DNA from: Prochlorococcus sp. AG-409-J16 | GTDB lineage: Bacteria; Cyanobacteriota; Cyanobacteriia; PCC-6307; Cyanobiaceae | DNA: 64,000 bases | Assembly: GCA_003215655.1 (NCBI GenBank) | Contig: QCKB01000001.1 | Span: 310,001 to 374,000 of the forward strand | Reading direction: 5' to 3' | In this document: piece by piece, positions 8,363 through 17,597 of the stretch | Layout: each line of letters starts with the position of its first letter | Position numbering within the stretch: the stretch's first letter is position 1 | The notes under the pieces: model-generated | Told to the model about the DNA's origin: nothing | The model's database searches: none | The model's input: only the letters and a program-made list of their open reading frames with translations | Translations under genes and position numbers: made by a program

Positions 8363-9070
8363 GTGAAACTCTTTTTCAAACGAAACGAAACGACTCCTTC
8401 ATTATTCCTGCCTGAAGCATGCCTTTTTGATTTAGATGGTCTATTGCTTGATACTGAGCCCCTTCATGCACAAGCATGGTCACAAACCGCCTCTTTACTT
8501 GGACAAAAGTTAAACGAAAACCAGTTAATTGCATTAAAAGGAAGGAGAAGAATTGAATGTGCCAAACAATTGGATACATGGCTTGAGGCTCCTGTAGGAA
8601 CAGAAAAAATACTCTCCCTACAACAGCCAATTTCAAAGCGCCTGCTTTCTAACTCGAAAGCAATGCCAGGTGCAAAGTCTCTAGTGGAATGTTGTCTAAA
8701 GAACAATATTCCGATTGCTTTAGTCACTAGCAGCAGCTCTGAATCAATCGCTTTCAAAAGCGCCCCACATCCATGGCTCAAGCAAATAAAAACAAGAGTG
8801 CTTGGGGATGATAAAGATCTTGATCTTGGCAAACCCGCCCCGGACCCCTTCCTCCTAGCCGCAAAAAAACTTGATGTAAGACCAGATTATTGCTGGGCAT
8901 TTGAAGACTCACCAGCTGGAACAAAGGCTGCCCTTAAAGCGGGATGTCAGGTATGGGTTCTTGATCCGCTCTATTCAAAAAAAATTAAAAGCCAAATAAA
9001 TCCAATTCATATAAAGCACCTAAATACAGTTATTGAAATACTTTTAAAACTCTCACAAAGAACTAAATAA
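8363..9070 (+). CDS. HAD-superfamily phosphatase / phosphoglucomutase-like (CbbY type)
   Basis: A 235-residue HAD hydrolase of subfamily I. Motif I FDLDGLLLDTEP holds the nucleophile Asp23 and Asp25. A helical cap follows (about residues 35-95), then motif II Ser in ALVTSSSSES, the motif III Lys in the DKDLDLGKPAPDPF region, and motif IV FEDSPAGTKAA. Relatives include beta-phosphoglucomutase, CbbY and phosphoglycolate phosphatase, and the substrate cannot be decided here. The start is GTG at 8363. It ends four bases before the convergent sds gene. The first 18 residues precede the domain and look unstructured. Confidence 0.85.
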   Translation: MKLFFKRNETTPSLFLPEACLFDLDGLLLDTEPLHAQAWSQTASLLGQKLNENQLIALKGRRRIECAKQLDTWLEAPVGTEKILSLQQPISKRLLSNSKAMPGAKSLVECCLKNNIPIALVTSSSSESIAFKSAPHPWLKQIKTRVLGDDKDLDLGKPAPDPFLLAAKKLDVRPDYCWAFEDSPAGTKAALKAGCQVWVLDPLYSKKIKSQINPIHIKHLNTVIEILLKLSQRTK

Positions 9071-9074
9071 TTAA

Positions 9075-10046
9075 TCAATACAACCTGCTCAAAACAAAGT
9101 CAGGCAAATCAAGCAATGCCCTTCTGCAAGGTGAATCGGGCAACCACTCAATTGCCTCTATAGATTCTCTTGCGAAATTCTCTGCAAGCTTGCGCGCTCT
9201 TTTTATAGCCTTGGAATTAAGGACAAGATCAAGCGCCTGTTCGAGATCTCTTTCTTCGCTGAATTCCCTTTCAATCAATCCTGCCAAAGAAGGGTGCTCT
9301 TCAAGCGCGAATAATGCAGGGGCAGTTAAATATCCACTTGCGAGATCACTAGCAGCTGGTTTACCCAACTGCTTTTCACTTCCAGTGAAGTCAAGAATGT
9401 CATCTACTACCTGGAAAGCAAGGCCAATCTGCCGTCCAAAATAATTTAACGCACTCAAATTTTCAGGGTTTTGCTCACTAAGAACACCTGCGGCCTGAGC
9501 ACTATTAGCCATAAGAGACGCAGTCTTGCAATAGCTCTTCTCTAAATAATTTTCCAAAGTTTGTCCTGCGTCATAGCGATAAAGCCCTTGCTTAACCTCG
9601 CCATCAGCCAAGTCCATAATTACCCGGCTAAGTAGTTTTACAACATCAAGATTATCCAAATTAGCCAAATGCCAACTGGCTTGGGCAAACAGAAAGTCGC
9701 CAGCAAGGACAGCTACGCGTGAATTAAATCTGCTATGTACTGTTTCTACACCTCTCCGAGTAGCAGCTTCATCAACCACATCATCATGAACAAGAGAAGC
9801 GGTATGAATCATCTCTGTAATCTCGGCAAGCCTTCTATGCCTTGGCGTGAGCTCTCCTTGACCAGAAAGAGCTCTGGATATCAATAAAACTATCCCTGGC
9901 CTAAGACGCTTACCGCCTGCACTAAATAGATGCTCTGCTGCTGCCTTGAGAATTGGATGACCAGCTCCTATCAAATCACGCAAATCATTGCGCAAGTTTT
10001 CAAGGTCCAACTCAACAGGCTGCAGAATCTCAGTGACAGTGGTCAT
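9075..10046 (-). CDS. sds: All-trans polyprenyl (solanesyl) diphosphate synthase
   Basis: Builds the long isoprenoid side chain, most likely the C45 tail of plastoquinone-9. Both Asp-rich motifs of long-chain prenyl synthases are present: DDVVD (88-92) and DDILD (215-219), together with GGKRLRP near residue 45. I chose the ATG at 10046 (323 residues, the usual length). The longer in-frame start at 10109 would overlap murI and add 21 residues outside the family. It is the last gene of a minus-strand operon, 22 bases after murI. Chain length cannot be read from the sequence with certainty; nonaprenyl is inferred from the cyanobacterial context. Confidence 0.9.
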   Translation of the reverse strand: MTTVTEILQPVELDLENLRNDLRDLIGAGHPILKAAAEHLFSAGGKRLRPGIVLLISRALSGQGELTPRHRRLAEITEMIHTASLVHDDVVDEAATRRGVETVHSRFNSRVAVLAGDFLFAQASWHLANLDNLDVVKLLSRVIMDLADGEVKQGLYRYDAGQTLENYLEKSYCKTASLMANSAQAAGVLSEQNPENLSALNYFGRQIGLAFQVVDDILDFTGSEKQLGKPAASDLASGYLTAPALFALEEHPSLAGLIEREFSEERDLEQALDLVLNSKAIKRARKLAENFARESIEAIEWLPDSPCRRALLDLPDFVLSRLY

Positions 10047-10068
10047 TTGAAGCCCCAGTGAATCAATA

Positions 10069-10872
10069 TTAAGAGAGACATGTGCTGGTGCGAAGAGAAA
10101 CCACCTCAACCTGAGGATTATGCCCTAACCAATGTTTTGCCATAGGCGCAAATGCAACAGATCTTGAGGTCACACAAAATCGAGTATCTCCTATCAACAC
10201 CTTGTCTTGACAAAGATTTTGAGGAGACCCTAGAAATTCATCTAGTTGTCTTGCTAAACCTACAGCCGGATCAATCATTCTCATATCATTTGGCAACAAC
10301 GTCCTCAAAAGCGGCTCAACAAGGGGGTAATGAGTGCATCCCAAAACTATTTCATCTACCCCAGCTTCCAAAAGAGGTTGTAAATAATCAATAGCAGCAA
10401 GACGCAACTCATCGCTTCTAAATTTCCCAGACTCAATCAATGGGACGAAGTCAGGGCAAGCCTGCTCTAAAACTATTGCCTCAGGATAAACCGCCTTTAT
10501 TTCACGACGGTATGAACCAGAAGCTGCAGTTGCAGGAGTTGCCAACACACCAACTCTTGGTTGAGTTACCATTTCCACTGCAGCCTCTATTAACCCCAAA
10601 ACAGGAACTTCAGAAACCTTCTTCACCAAGTCAAAGGCAAGAGAATTTGTTGTATTACAAGCCATGACCAAGATCGATATTTCCTGTTGTTGCAACCAAT
10701 TAACTACTTCTTCTGCAATAAATCGAATCTCACTTTCACATCTATTTCCATAAGGAGCTCTAGCACTGTCAGCAAGATATAAACATGAAACTTCTCCATG
10801 CCGCTGAAGGATCCTTCTAAGGACAGTAAAACCGCCCACTCCGCTATCAAAAAAACCTAAACGTGGCTTCAA
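10069..10872 (-). CDS. murI: Glutamate racemase
   Basis: Makes D-glutamate for peptidoglycan by two-base catalysis. The two catalytic cysteines are seen in ACNTTN (Cys72) and GCTHYP (Cys179), and the N-terminal FFDSGVGG motif carries the conserved Asp and Ser. The length of 267 residues is standard. Its start overlaps the end of the amidase gene by four bases, so the two are translationally coupled. Downstream, sds follows at 22 bases. Linking a D-Glu source to a wall amidase in one operon is sensible. Confidence 0.96.
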   Translation of the reverse strand: MKPRLGFFDSGVGGFTVLRRILQRHGEVSCLYLADSARAPYGNRCESEIRFIAEEVVNWLQQQEISILVMACNTTNSLAFDLVKKVSEVPVLGLIEAAVEMVTQPRVGVLATPATAASGSYRREIKAVYPEAIVLEQACPDFVPLIESGKFRSDELRLAAIDYLQPLLEAGVDEIVLGCTHYPLVEPLLRTLLPNDMRMIDPAVGLARQLDEFLGSPQNLCQDKVLIGDTRFCVTSRSVAFAPMAKHWLGHNPQVEVVSLRTSTCLS

Positions 10873-11957
10873 TACAACCCCTGGAGGTACCTAAGAATGC
10901 CAAAGGAAATAGCCTGAGCTATCTCCCCCCTATGACTCGAGTCTGAAAGACGACGGGCATCTTTCCTACCTGTCACAAAACCTATCTCTACAAGAACAGC
11001 AGGCATTCTAGTTCTTCTAATCACAAAGAATCTCCCTCTCCTCACTCCTCGATCAGGGCTACCAACAGAAACCTTTAATAGCTGTTGCTGGATATTGGCC
11101 GCCAACCTCCCTGCTCTAGAGCCAGAAAAGAAAAAAGTTTCAACTCCATTTATTTCTTCTCTTGTGCCCCTAGAAGCATTGGCATGAATACTTACGAATG
11201 CATTTGCCCCAATCCGATTTGCAAGAGCAACTCTTGGAGGAAGGTCTAAATCCACTTCTCTTCTTCGAGTCAAATTAACCTTGACACCTTTTGATTTAAG
11301 TAGCTTCTCAACCCTAAGAGAAATATCAAGCACAACATCCGTTTCTCGCAGGCCACCTACACCAACCGCTCCAGAATCCGGTCCACCGTGGCCAGGGTCT
11401 ATAACAACCCTATAGCGCCCTCTTCTAACAGCGGGAAGGGATGAAGAACTTATAGGGGCTCTACTTAATGAGTTGCTTGTCCATCTCAAAGAAGGTCGAG
11501 ATTCAAGATTCCCTTCTGCAATACTTCGAAGACCTTTTGTAGGAAGTCCAAGCAAATTTAATGTCCACCTATCTGGCGATGTCCCTACAAGCTTTAGCTT
11601 TGTAGGGTCCAATACAACTGATGGAACAAATTCAATTACTAATCTTGTAAAACCAGCGCTAGGTTTTCCCAAACGAATCTGTCGAACTGGTCCACTACCT
11701 TGCAAAGTACGCGGACGAATTAATTCTCCAGGAAAATCTATCCATACCCTTGCTCCTTTACCTCCTCCAGGGCGCTGAAAAAAAGCCTCAAGGTGAGTAT
11801 CTCTTGCTGTCCTTAGCTCAAGCACACCATTACTAGACAATGTCCATGCTGCTAAAGCACTAGCTGCATGGGCTGGAAGGGGGAAAACAGCCACCCACGC
11901 CTGAAGTAAACCCGCTACCAAAAAGGTAACGCGTCTAGGAATCACAAAGGCCATCAT
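10869..11957 (-). CDS. amiC: N-acetylmuramoyl-L-alanine amidase, secreted (AmiC type)
   Basis: Cleaves the bond between MurNAc and the peptide stem during cell division. Residues 1-32 form a signal peptide with an AHA cleavage region. An AMIN-like beta domain covers about 36-135 and an Amidase_3 domain covers about 180-360. Zinc and catalytic residues are visible: His190 in DPGHGG, Glu205 in LRETD, His258 in IHANA, and the late Glu in VEIGFVT. The start at 11957 abuts the end of the nitrilase gene (one-base step), and the end overlaps murI by four bases. The protein should act in the periplasm, where the AMIN domain targets it to the septum in relatives. Confidence 0.92.
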   Translation of the reverse strand: MMAFVIPRRVTFLVAGLLQAWVAVFPLPAHAASALAAWTLSSNGVLELRTARDTHLEAFFQRPGGGKGARVWIDFPGELIRPRTLQGSGPVRQIRLGKPSAGFTRLVIEFVPSVVLDPTKLKLVGTSPDRWTLNLLGLPTKGLRSIAEGNLESRPSLRWTSNSLSRAPISSSSLPAVRRGRYRVVIDPGHGGPDSGAVGVGGLRETDVVLDISLRVEKLLKSKGVKVNLTRRREVDLDLPPRVALANRIGANAFVSIHANASRGTREEINGVETFFFSGSRAGRLAANIQQQLLKVSVGSPDRGVRRGRFFVIRRTRMPAVLVEIGFVTGRKDARRLSDSSHRGEIAQAISFGILRYLQGLY

Positions 11958-12779
11958 TTAGAACAAAGATGGCTGACGATGCTTAAGGCTTGGCATCTGC
12001 TCCCGAATTCGTCCTACATGCGAAGTGTCAATAGGGGCTATTGCAGCACCTTGCAATACACCAGCATCAGCCAAGACAGTTCCCCAAGGGTCAATAACCA
12101 TTGCATGTCCATGACTCTGCCTACGTCCATAATGCAATCCAGTTTGAGCAGGAGCTAAAACATAAGCAGTGTTCTCAATAGCTCTTGCCTGCAGAAGGAC
12201 TTGCCAATGGTCTTTACCCGTAAAAGCTGTAAAAGCTGCAGGAATCATTAGTAGCTGGGCCCCTGATCCAACTAGGTGTCGATAAAGCTCAGGAAATCTC
12301 ACGTCATAACAAATTGACAACCCGACCCGACATAAACCAGGCAAATCAATTACTGGCGGCTTAGCACTTCCAGCTCTAATTGTGGCCGACTCTCTATATG
12401 TATTCCCATCTGGAAGATCGACATCAAACAAATGAATCTTGTCGTATCTTCCTAATAACTGTCCGTCTTTTCCGACAAGTTCTGATCTATTAAGAGTTAA
12501 ATTTCCATCTCCAGAAGGAACAGGGAACCCCCCTCCTAGAAGAACTATTTGATATCTGCGTGCCATTGTCACCAAAAATTTGCTGCATTGTTCTGCCAAA
12601 TCTGAAGAAAGCTCTAAACGAGTCTTGTCATCACCAATAAAGGCAAAATTCTCAGGCAAACCCACCAACTCAGCACCACGACGCGCTGCTAGTTCAATCT
12701 GTTCTTCTGCAGCAGCAAAATTAATCTCCGGTTGTGAGGTGCTCGTAAGTTGAAGAGCCGCCGCCAAGAAATCAGGCAC
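11958..12779 (-). CDS. Nitrilase-superfamily carbon-nitrogen hydrolase (Nit1/Nit2 type)
   Basis: A 273-residue amidase of the nitrilase superfamily. The Glu-Lys-Cys triad is complete: Glu43 in LPENFAF, Lys114 in RYDKIHLFD, Cys157 in SICYDVRFPE. Overall it resembles the Nit1/Nit2 branch, whose known members hydrolyse deaminated glutathione or omega-amides, so a metabolite-repair role is the best inference. It sits between comB (42 bases upstream) and amiC (directly abutting) in the same minus-strand operon. Nothing suggests a link of substrate to those neighbours. Confidence 0.9.
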   Translation of the reverse strand: MPDFLAAALQLTSTSQPEINFAAAEEQIELAARRGAELVGLPENFAFIGDDKTRLELSSDLAEQCSKFLVTMARRYQIVLLGGGFPVPSGDGNLTLNRSELVGKDGQLLGRYDKIHLFDVDLPDGNTYRESATIRAGSAKPPVIDLPGLCRVGLSICYDVRFPELYRHLVGSGAQLLMIPAAFTAFTGKDHWQVLLQARAIENTAYVLAPAQTGLHYGRRQSHGHAMVIDPWGTVLADAGVLQGAAIAPIDTSHVGRIREQMPSLKHRQPSLF

Positions 12780-12821
12780 AAGGTTTAAACATAGATCGAA
12801 ACTTTAGATCGCGACATGCAA

Positions 12822-13559
12822 TCAAGAGACCTTAAGGACACCAGGTTCACTTTGAAAGGGAACGACTGAGAAAGCATCCAGTTCTGAACAACAGGTGAAA
12901 TCATCATCATGATTACCTAATTTCATCAATCGCTGACCATGACTAGCTCTACGAAGACAAGCCTCTGGATCATGCTTCCAAGTATCCCAAAGAGCCATGG
13001 CCGCGACAAGTTCATCATTAACAACAATTGAAGTTGCAGGTGTATGGTTCACAACCAGGTCAGCAAAAGCACCTGCTGCGAAAGAATCCTCTAAGGAATA
13101 ATCACCTTGCCAACCGCTGCCAACTATCCATATTGCTGTTGGTTGATCTAGCAGAATTTTGTCAAATACTGCTTTTCTATTAGGGAGAGCAAGGGTATAT
13201 AAGGAATCAACCTCCCTTACTCTTTGCAAAGATCTTGTTCCATTAGTAGTACTCATAAAAAGCCTCTTCCCAGAGACAATTTCAGGGACAACTTCAACAG
13301 GTGAATTACCTAAGTCGAACCCTTCGAGTCTCTTCCCACCTCGCTCTCCCAACAAAAGTCGAGAAGGTTTTGGCCATTGAGCCGCAGATTCCTTAAGTTG
13401 TTCTATATCTGAAAAAACCTGAACGGCCTCCGCGCCATTTTTAAGTGCACAGGCGATAGTGGTAGTAGCTCTTAGGACATCAATAACAACAGCAACATCA
13501 GGCAGAGGGCCTTCTGGGACATGATCTGCTACATGGAAATAAGACAGTTGCATAACCAA
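12822..13559 (-). CDS. comB: 2-phosphosulfolactate phosphatase (ComB family)
   Basis: A 245-residue protein matching the ComB family, with the N-terminal [17 protein letters not shown] segment, the [10 protein letters not shown] segment and the [19 protein letters not shown] segment typical of it. In methanogens ComB removes phosphate from 2-phosphosulfolactate on the way to coenzyme M. Cyanobacteria do not make coenzyme M by that route, so here the reaction, if kept, would make sulfolactate, or the substrate may differ. It is the first gene of the operon that continues through nitrilase, amiC, murI and sds. The promoter should lie in the ~105-base divergent gap before ubiD. Confidence 0.87.
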   Translation of the reverse strand: MVMQLSYFHVADHVPEGPLPDVAVVIDVLRATTTIACALKNGAEAVQVFSDIEQLKESAAQWPKPSRLLLGERGGKRLEGFDLGNSPVEVVPEIVSGKRLFMSTTNGTRSLQRVREVDSLYTLALPNRKAVFDKILLDQPTAIWIVGSGWQGDYSLEDSFAAGAFADLVVNHTPATSIVVNDELVAAMALWDTWKHDPEACLRRASHGQRLMKLGNHDDDFTCCSELDAFSVVPFQSEPGVLKVS

Positions 13560-13664
13560 TCAAATAACAAACTGCGTCAGAGTAACTAGATCAACTTCTC
13601 AAACGTTGAGTTTAATTTGGTCAAGATTATTTAACAGAGCAATCAATCAGCAAATCCTAATTCA

Positions 13665-15230
13665 ATGCATATGTCATTCAAAGACTTTTTCCGAAAAGGA
13701 CTTTCTTCTCAAAACATGAGAGATTTCCTAGCACTACTTGAAGAGAAAGGACAACTCAGACGAATAACAGCTCCTGTCCACCCAGATCTCGAGCTTGCAG
13801 CAATTAGTGATCGGGTCTTAAAAATGGGCGGTCCTGCACTTCTTTTCGAAAACGTAATCGGCTCTTCAATTCCTGTGGCCATCAACCTTCTTGGCACAAT
13901 GGAACGTGTTGTTTGGAGCATGGGTCTGGAAGACCCAAAGGAACTAGAAGACTTAGGCAGACGACTAGCTATCCTTCAACAACCAAAACCTCCTAAAAAT
14001 CTAAAAGAGACAAAACAATTCGCAAATTTATTTTGGGACTTAGTCAAAGCACAACCAGATCTTGACTTAACCCCACCCTGCCACCAAAAGATTCTGCAGG
14101 GTGATGATGTGAACTTAAATAATCTGCCTCTAATTAGGCCCTGGCCAGAAGATGCTGCGCCGGTAATCACCCTAGGGCTGGTAATTACAAAAGATCCTGA
14201 AAATGGAACGCCAAATGTCGGTGTTTATCGTCTTCAACTTCAGTCAACGAAAACCATGACGGTGCATTGGCTAAGCGTTCGCGGTGGTGCTGGACACCTC
14301 AGAAAAGCAGCAGCAATGGGACGCAAACTTGAAATAGCTGTTGCTATAGGCGTGCACCCACTACTAGTAATGGCCGCTGCAACTCCAATACCTGTTCAAT
14401 TAAGTGAGTGGCTTTTTGCAGGCCTTTATGCAGGACAAGGTGTTCGGCTTGCTCGTTGCAAAACTATTGACCTAAAAGTACCAAGCCATAGCGAATTGGT
14501 TCTTGAAGGAACAATCACGCCTGGAGAAGAATTGAAAGATGGACCATTTGGAGATCACATGGGGTTCTATGGGGGCGTAGAGCTCTCACCACTAATTCGT
14601 TTTCACTGCATAACCCATCGTCGAAACCCAATATTCCTATCAACCTTCAGCGGACGTCCACCAAAAGAAGAAGCGATGCTTGCAATTGCTCTTAATAGGA
14701 TCTATACGCCAATACTTAGACAACAGGTTCCTGAGATAGTCGACTTTTTTCTGCCAATGGAAGCACTTAGCTACAAGCTCGCTGTTATTTCGATCGAAAA
14801 GGCATACCCAGGTCAAGCAAGAAGGGCTGCTATGGCGTTCTGGACTGCTCTACCCCAATTCACTTACACGAAGTTTGTTGCCGTCGTTGACGCAAGCATC
14901 AACATAAGAGACCCTCGCCAGGTGATTTGGGCCATTGCCAGTCAAGTAGACCCTCAGAGAGACCTTTTCGTACTTGATAACACTCCGTTTGACAGCCTTG
15001 ATTTTGCTAGCGATCAACTTGGGTTAGGAGGAAGATTAGCTATAGATGCAACTACAAAAGTAGGGCCAGAAAGGAAACATGATTGGAGTCAACCTTTGAG
15101 TCGCCCTATTGACCTAGAAGAAAAGCTTGACTCAAGGTGGGAAGAACTAGGTCTTTCAGACTTAAGGGATATAGAACCTGACCCAACTCTTTTTGGATAC
15201 GTACTCGATAATCTGATTAAAAAAAAGTAG
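13665..15230 (+). CDS. ubiD: UbiD-family decarboxylase (plastoquinone pathway)
   Basis: A prenylated-FMN-dependent decarboxylase family member of 521 residues. In cyanobacteria the homologue is thought to decarboxylate 4-hydroxy-3-polyprenylbenzoate in plastoquinone synthesis. The family stretches RDFLALLEEKGQLRRI (about residue 18 on), GVYRLQL and FGDHMGFYGG are visible. The last holds the acidic residues near the active site. Two starts are possible, ATG at 13665 or the internal Met at codon 18, where most family members begin. The prenyl donor gene sds is less than 4 kb away on the other strand. Function needs the UbiX flavin prenyltransferase, not seen here. Confidence 0.92.
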   Translation: MHMSFKDFFRKGLSSQNMRDFLALLEEKGQLRRITAPVHPDLELAAISDRVLKMGGPALLFENVIGSSIPVAINLLGTMERVVWSMGLEDPKELEDLGRRLAILQQPKPPKNLKETKQFANLFWDLVKAQPDLDLTPPCHQKILQGDDVNLNNLPLIRPWPEDAAPVITLGLVITKDPENGTPNVGVYRLQLQSTKTMTVHWLSVRGGAGHLRKAAAMGRKLEIAVAIGVHPLLVMAAATPIPVQLSEWLFAGLYAGQGVRLARCKTIDLKVPSHSELVLEGTITPGEELKDGPFGDHMGFYGGVELSPLIRFHCITHRRNPIFLSTFSGRPPKEEAMLAIALNRIYTPILRQQVPEIVDFFLPMEALSYKLAVISIEKAYPGQARRAAMAFWTALPQFTYTKFVAVVDASINIRDPRQVIWAIASQVDPQRDLFVLDNTPFDSLDFASDQLGLGGRLAIDATTKVGPERKHDWSQPLSRPIDLEEKLDSRWEELGLSDLRDIEPDPTLFGYVLDNLIKKK

Positions 15231-15306
15231 TTACACCAAAAAGGCAACCAAATTAAACCTGATTTGATTAGCCCACATAAAATTGGAATAACCCGAGCCT
15301 TAATAA

Positions 15307-16635
15307 TTGAGCGATCTGAACAGCAACAAACCCTCTCTTGAGCTTCATCCAGGAGGATCTCTATCAGGTGTAGTGAAAGTCCCGGGAGATAAATCCATCT
15401 CCCATAGAGCTCTTTTGTTTGGAGCCATTGCTCAAGGAGTCACAATTATTGATGGGCTCCTACCAGCAGAGGATCCAATAAGCACGGCCAAATGCTTACG
15501 GTCTATGGGAGTCAAAATTAGCTCCATTCAAACCGGTAAAGATGTTGAGATACAGGGAGTTGGACTTGATGGTCTAAAAGAACCCGAAGATGTACTGGAC
15601 TGTGGGAATTCCGGAACAACAATGCGATTAATGCTGGGACTTTTAGCAGGGAAAGAAGGACGGCACTTTGTTCTTACTGGAGACAAATCCTTACGTCAGC
15701 GACCAATGCAAAGAGTAGGAGGGCCTCTTAAGTTAATGGGAGCAAAGGTAGAAGGCAGGTCAGGAGGAGATTTTGCTCCTCTTGCTATTACAGGACAAAA
15801 ACTTCACGGTGCTGTAGTAGGGACACCAGTAGCTAGTGCTCAGGTCAAATCAGCACTTCTTCTTGCTGCCTTAACAGCAGAAGGTATTACCACTGTGATA
15901 GAACCTGCCCGCTCGAGAGATCACAGTGAAAGAATGCTAAAAGCATTTGGAGCAAATCTTGAAGTTGGAGGAGAGATCGGACGCCATATCAAAGTGAGGC
16001 CAGGAAGAGAACTCAAGGGGACCAAAGTTGTAGTTCCTGGTGACATAAGTTCCGCCGCCTTTTGGTTAATAGCTGGTTCCCTTGTCCCAGGCTCAGAGAT
16101 CATCATTGAAAATGTGGGACTAAATCCAACGAGAACGGGCATTCTGGAAGTAATGCAGAATATGGAAGCCCAATTTGAAGTTCTAAATGCTAGAGAAGTC
16201 GCAGGGGAACCAGTTGGTGATCTTCGGGTCACCCAAGCGCCCCTAAAAGCATTTACGATTAATGAAGAAATAATCCCTCGATTAGTAGACGAAATTCCAA
16301 TACTCTCTGTAGCAGCCTGTTTTTGTGATGGAGTAAGCAAAATCTCCGGTGCCAGTGAGCTCCGAGTAAAGGAAACAGATCGCTTATCAGTTATGGCTAG
16401 ACAACTAAAAGCAATGGGAGCAGAAATTCAAGAACATGAAGATGGTCTAACCATTCATGGGGGAAAGCCACTTAAAGGAACTGTTCTTGATAGTGAAACA
16501 GATCACCGTGTAGCCATGAGCCTGGGAATAGCATCTCTATTAGCAGAAGGCTCATCGAGCCTTCTGCAAAGTGAAGCCGCGGCTGTTTCTTACCCTGAAT
16601 TCTGGGATGACCTTGATCGGCTGCACAACTCCTAA
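15307..16635 (+). CDS. aroA: 3-phosphoshikimate 1-carboxyvinyltransferase (EPSP synthase)
   Basis: Sixth step of the shikimate pathway: joins shikimate-3-phosphate and PEP. At 442 residues it has the normal length, with the [10 protein letters not shown] motif near residue 26, [15 protein letters not shown] near residue 100 and [10 protein letters not shown] near residue 124. The only start candidate that covers the conserved N-terminus is TTG at 15307, a weak codon without a clear ribosome binding site. The next gene begins inside its 3' end. Chorismate from this pathway also feeds menD and the 4-hydroxybenzoate used by ubiD, both in this window. Confidence 0.95.
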   Translation: MSDLNSNKPSLELHPGGSLSGVVKVPGDKSISHRALLFGAIAQGVTIIDGLLPAEDPISTAKCLRSMGVKISSIQTGKDVEIQGVGLDGLKEPEDVLDCGNSGTTMRLMLGLLAGKEGRHFVLTGDKSLRQRPMQRVGGPLKLMGAKVEGRSGGDFAPLAITGQKLHGAVVGTPVASAQVKSALLLAALTAEGITTVIEPARSRDHSERMLKAFGANLEVGGEIGRHIKVRPGRELKGTKVVVPGDISSAAFWLIAGSLVPGSEIIIENVGLNPTRTGILEVMQNMEAQFEVLNAREVAGEPVGDLRVTQAPLKAFTINEEIIPRLVDEIPILSVAACFCDGVSKISGASELRVKETDRLSVMARQLKAMGAEIQEHEDGLTIHGGKPLKGTVLDSETDHRVAMSLGIASLLAEGSSSLLQSEAAAVSYPEFWDDLDRLHNS

Positions 16636-17563
16636 GTCAATCAACCAATCAAAACTTCTTGGAAATCTTTCCGAGATTTCCACTTGTGATGGGAGTTTTA
16701 GTTTATACAGCAGCTTCTTTAAAGAGCCATTTCATAGCTTATCCGGGGCATTAACCGAAGCAAGAGTTAAATTCCTAGATCCATCTGAAATTAATCGATT
16801 TAAAAATAAAGATAACCTTCGTGTATTAGATGTATGTGTAGGTCTTGGATACAACTCAGCCTTGCTTATAGAAACAATCCAAAATACATCTATTAATTTG
16901 GAATGGAGAGGGCTTGAAATAGATCAAAGACCATTAATTATGGCTTTGAAAAATAACAGTTTCCAAAAAAATTGGACTCAGCCAGTGCTAAATATCCTTC
17001 AATCTTTATTAAAAAAGAGTTCCTGGGTAGATAAAAACAGCAAGGGGGAAATCCTATGGGGAGATGCCAGACGAAAATTAAAACTCCTCCCAGAAACATT
17101 CAAAAACGATCTGATTCTGCTTGATGCTTTTTCTCCAGGTAAATGTCCACAATTGTGGACAGAAGAATTCATCAAATCTTTATCCCAAAGACTTTCTCCC
17201 GGAGGCCGTATCGTTACTTATTGTCGAGCTGCTGCAGTAAGAGGAAGTCTTAGAAGGGCAGGCTTAGACTTGTATTCCCTAAAAGAGCCCTTAGGAATGA
17301 ACCAAGACTGGAGTATTGGGACTATGGCAATCCTCCCAGAAACAAATAAAGCATCATATTTTGATAATTCATCACCTTGGCAATCATTAAGTCAAATGGA
17401 AGAAGAGCATTTGCTCACACGTGCAGCTATCCCTTATAGAGACCCTAATGGAATTGAGAGTTCTGCCAAAATTATTCAACGTAGGAAAAAAGAACAAATT
17501 AATTGCTCTCTCGAAAGCACCTCCTCCTGGCAAAAACGCTGGAAGCTGGGTAAGAAGAGCTGA
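16607..17563 (+). CDS. MnmC-like SAM-dependent methyltransferase (single domain)
   Basis: A methyltransferase-only relative of the bifunctional tRNA-modifying enzyme MnmC. The SAM-binding motif [15 protein letters not shown] lies about 80-95 residues in. The family segment [20 protein letters not shown] holds the conserved Asp-Ala-Phe. The FAD-dependent oxidase half of E. coli MnmC is absent, as is usual outside gammaproteobacteria. I chose the ATG at 16607, which overlaps aroA by 29 bases. A further in-frame start at 16571 would overlap more, and TTG at 16613 is also possible. The likely role is methylating wobble uridines of tRNA, but small-molecule methylation cannot be excluded. Confidence 0.78.
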   Translation: MTLIGCTTPKSINQSKLLGNLSEISTCDGSFSLYSSFFKEPFHSLSGALTEARVKFLDPSEINRFKNKDNLRVLDVCVGLGYNSALLIETIQNTSINLEWRGLEIDQRPLIMALKNNSFQKNWTQPVLNILQSLLKKSSWVDKNSKGEILWGDARRKLKLLPETFKNDLILLDAFSPGKCPQLWTEEFIKSLSQRLSPGGRIVTYCRAAAVRGSLRRAGLDLYSLKEPLGMNQDWSIGTMAILPETNKASYFDNSSPWQSLSQMEEEHLLTRAAIPYRDPNGIESSAKIIQRRKKEQINCSLESTSSWQKRWKLGKKS

Positions 17564-17597
17564 TAACGGTAGATTCGTCGAATAGGTTCTTTTCTAT

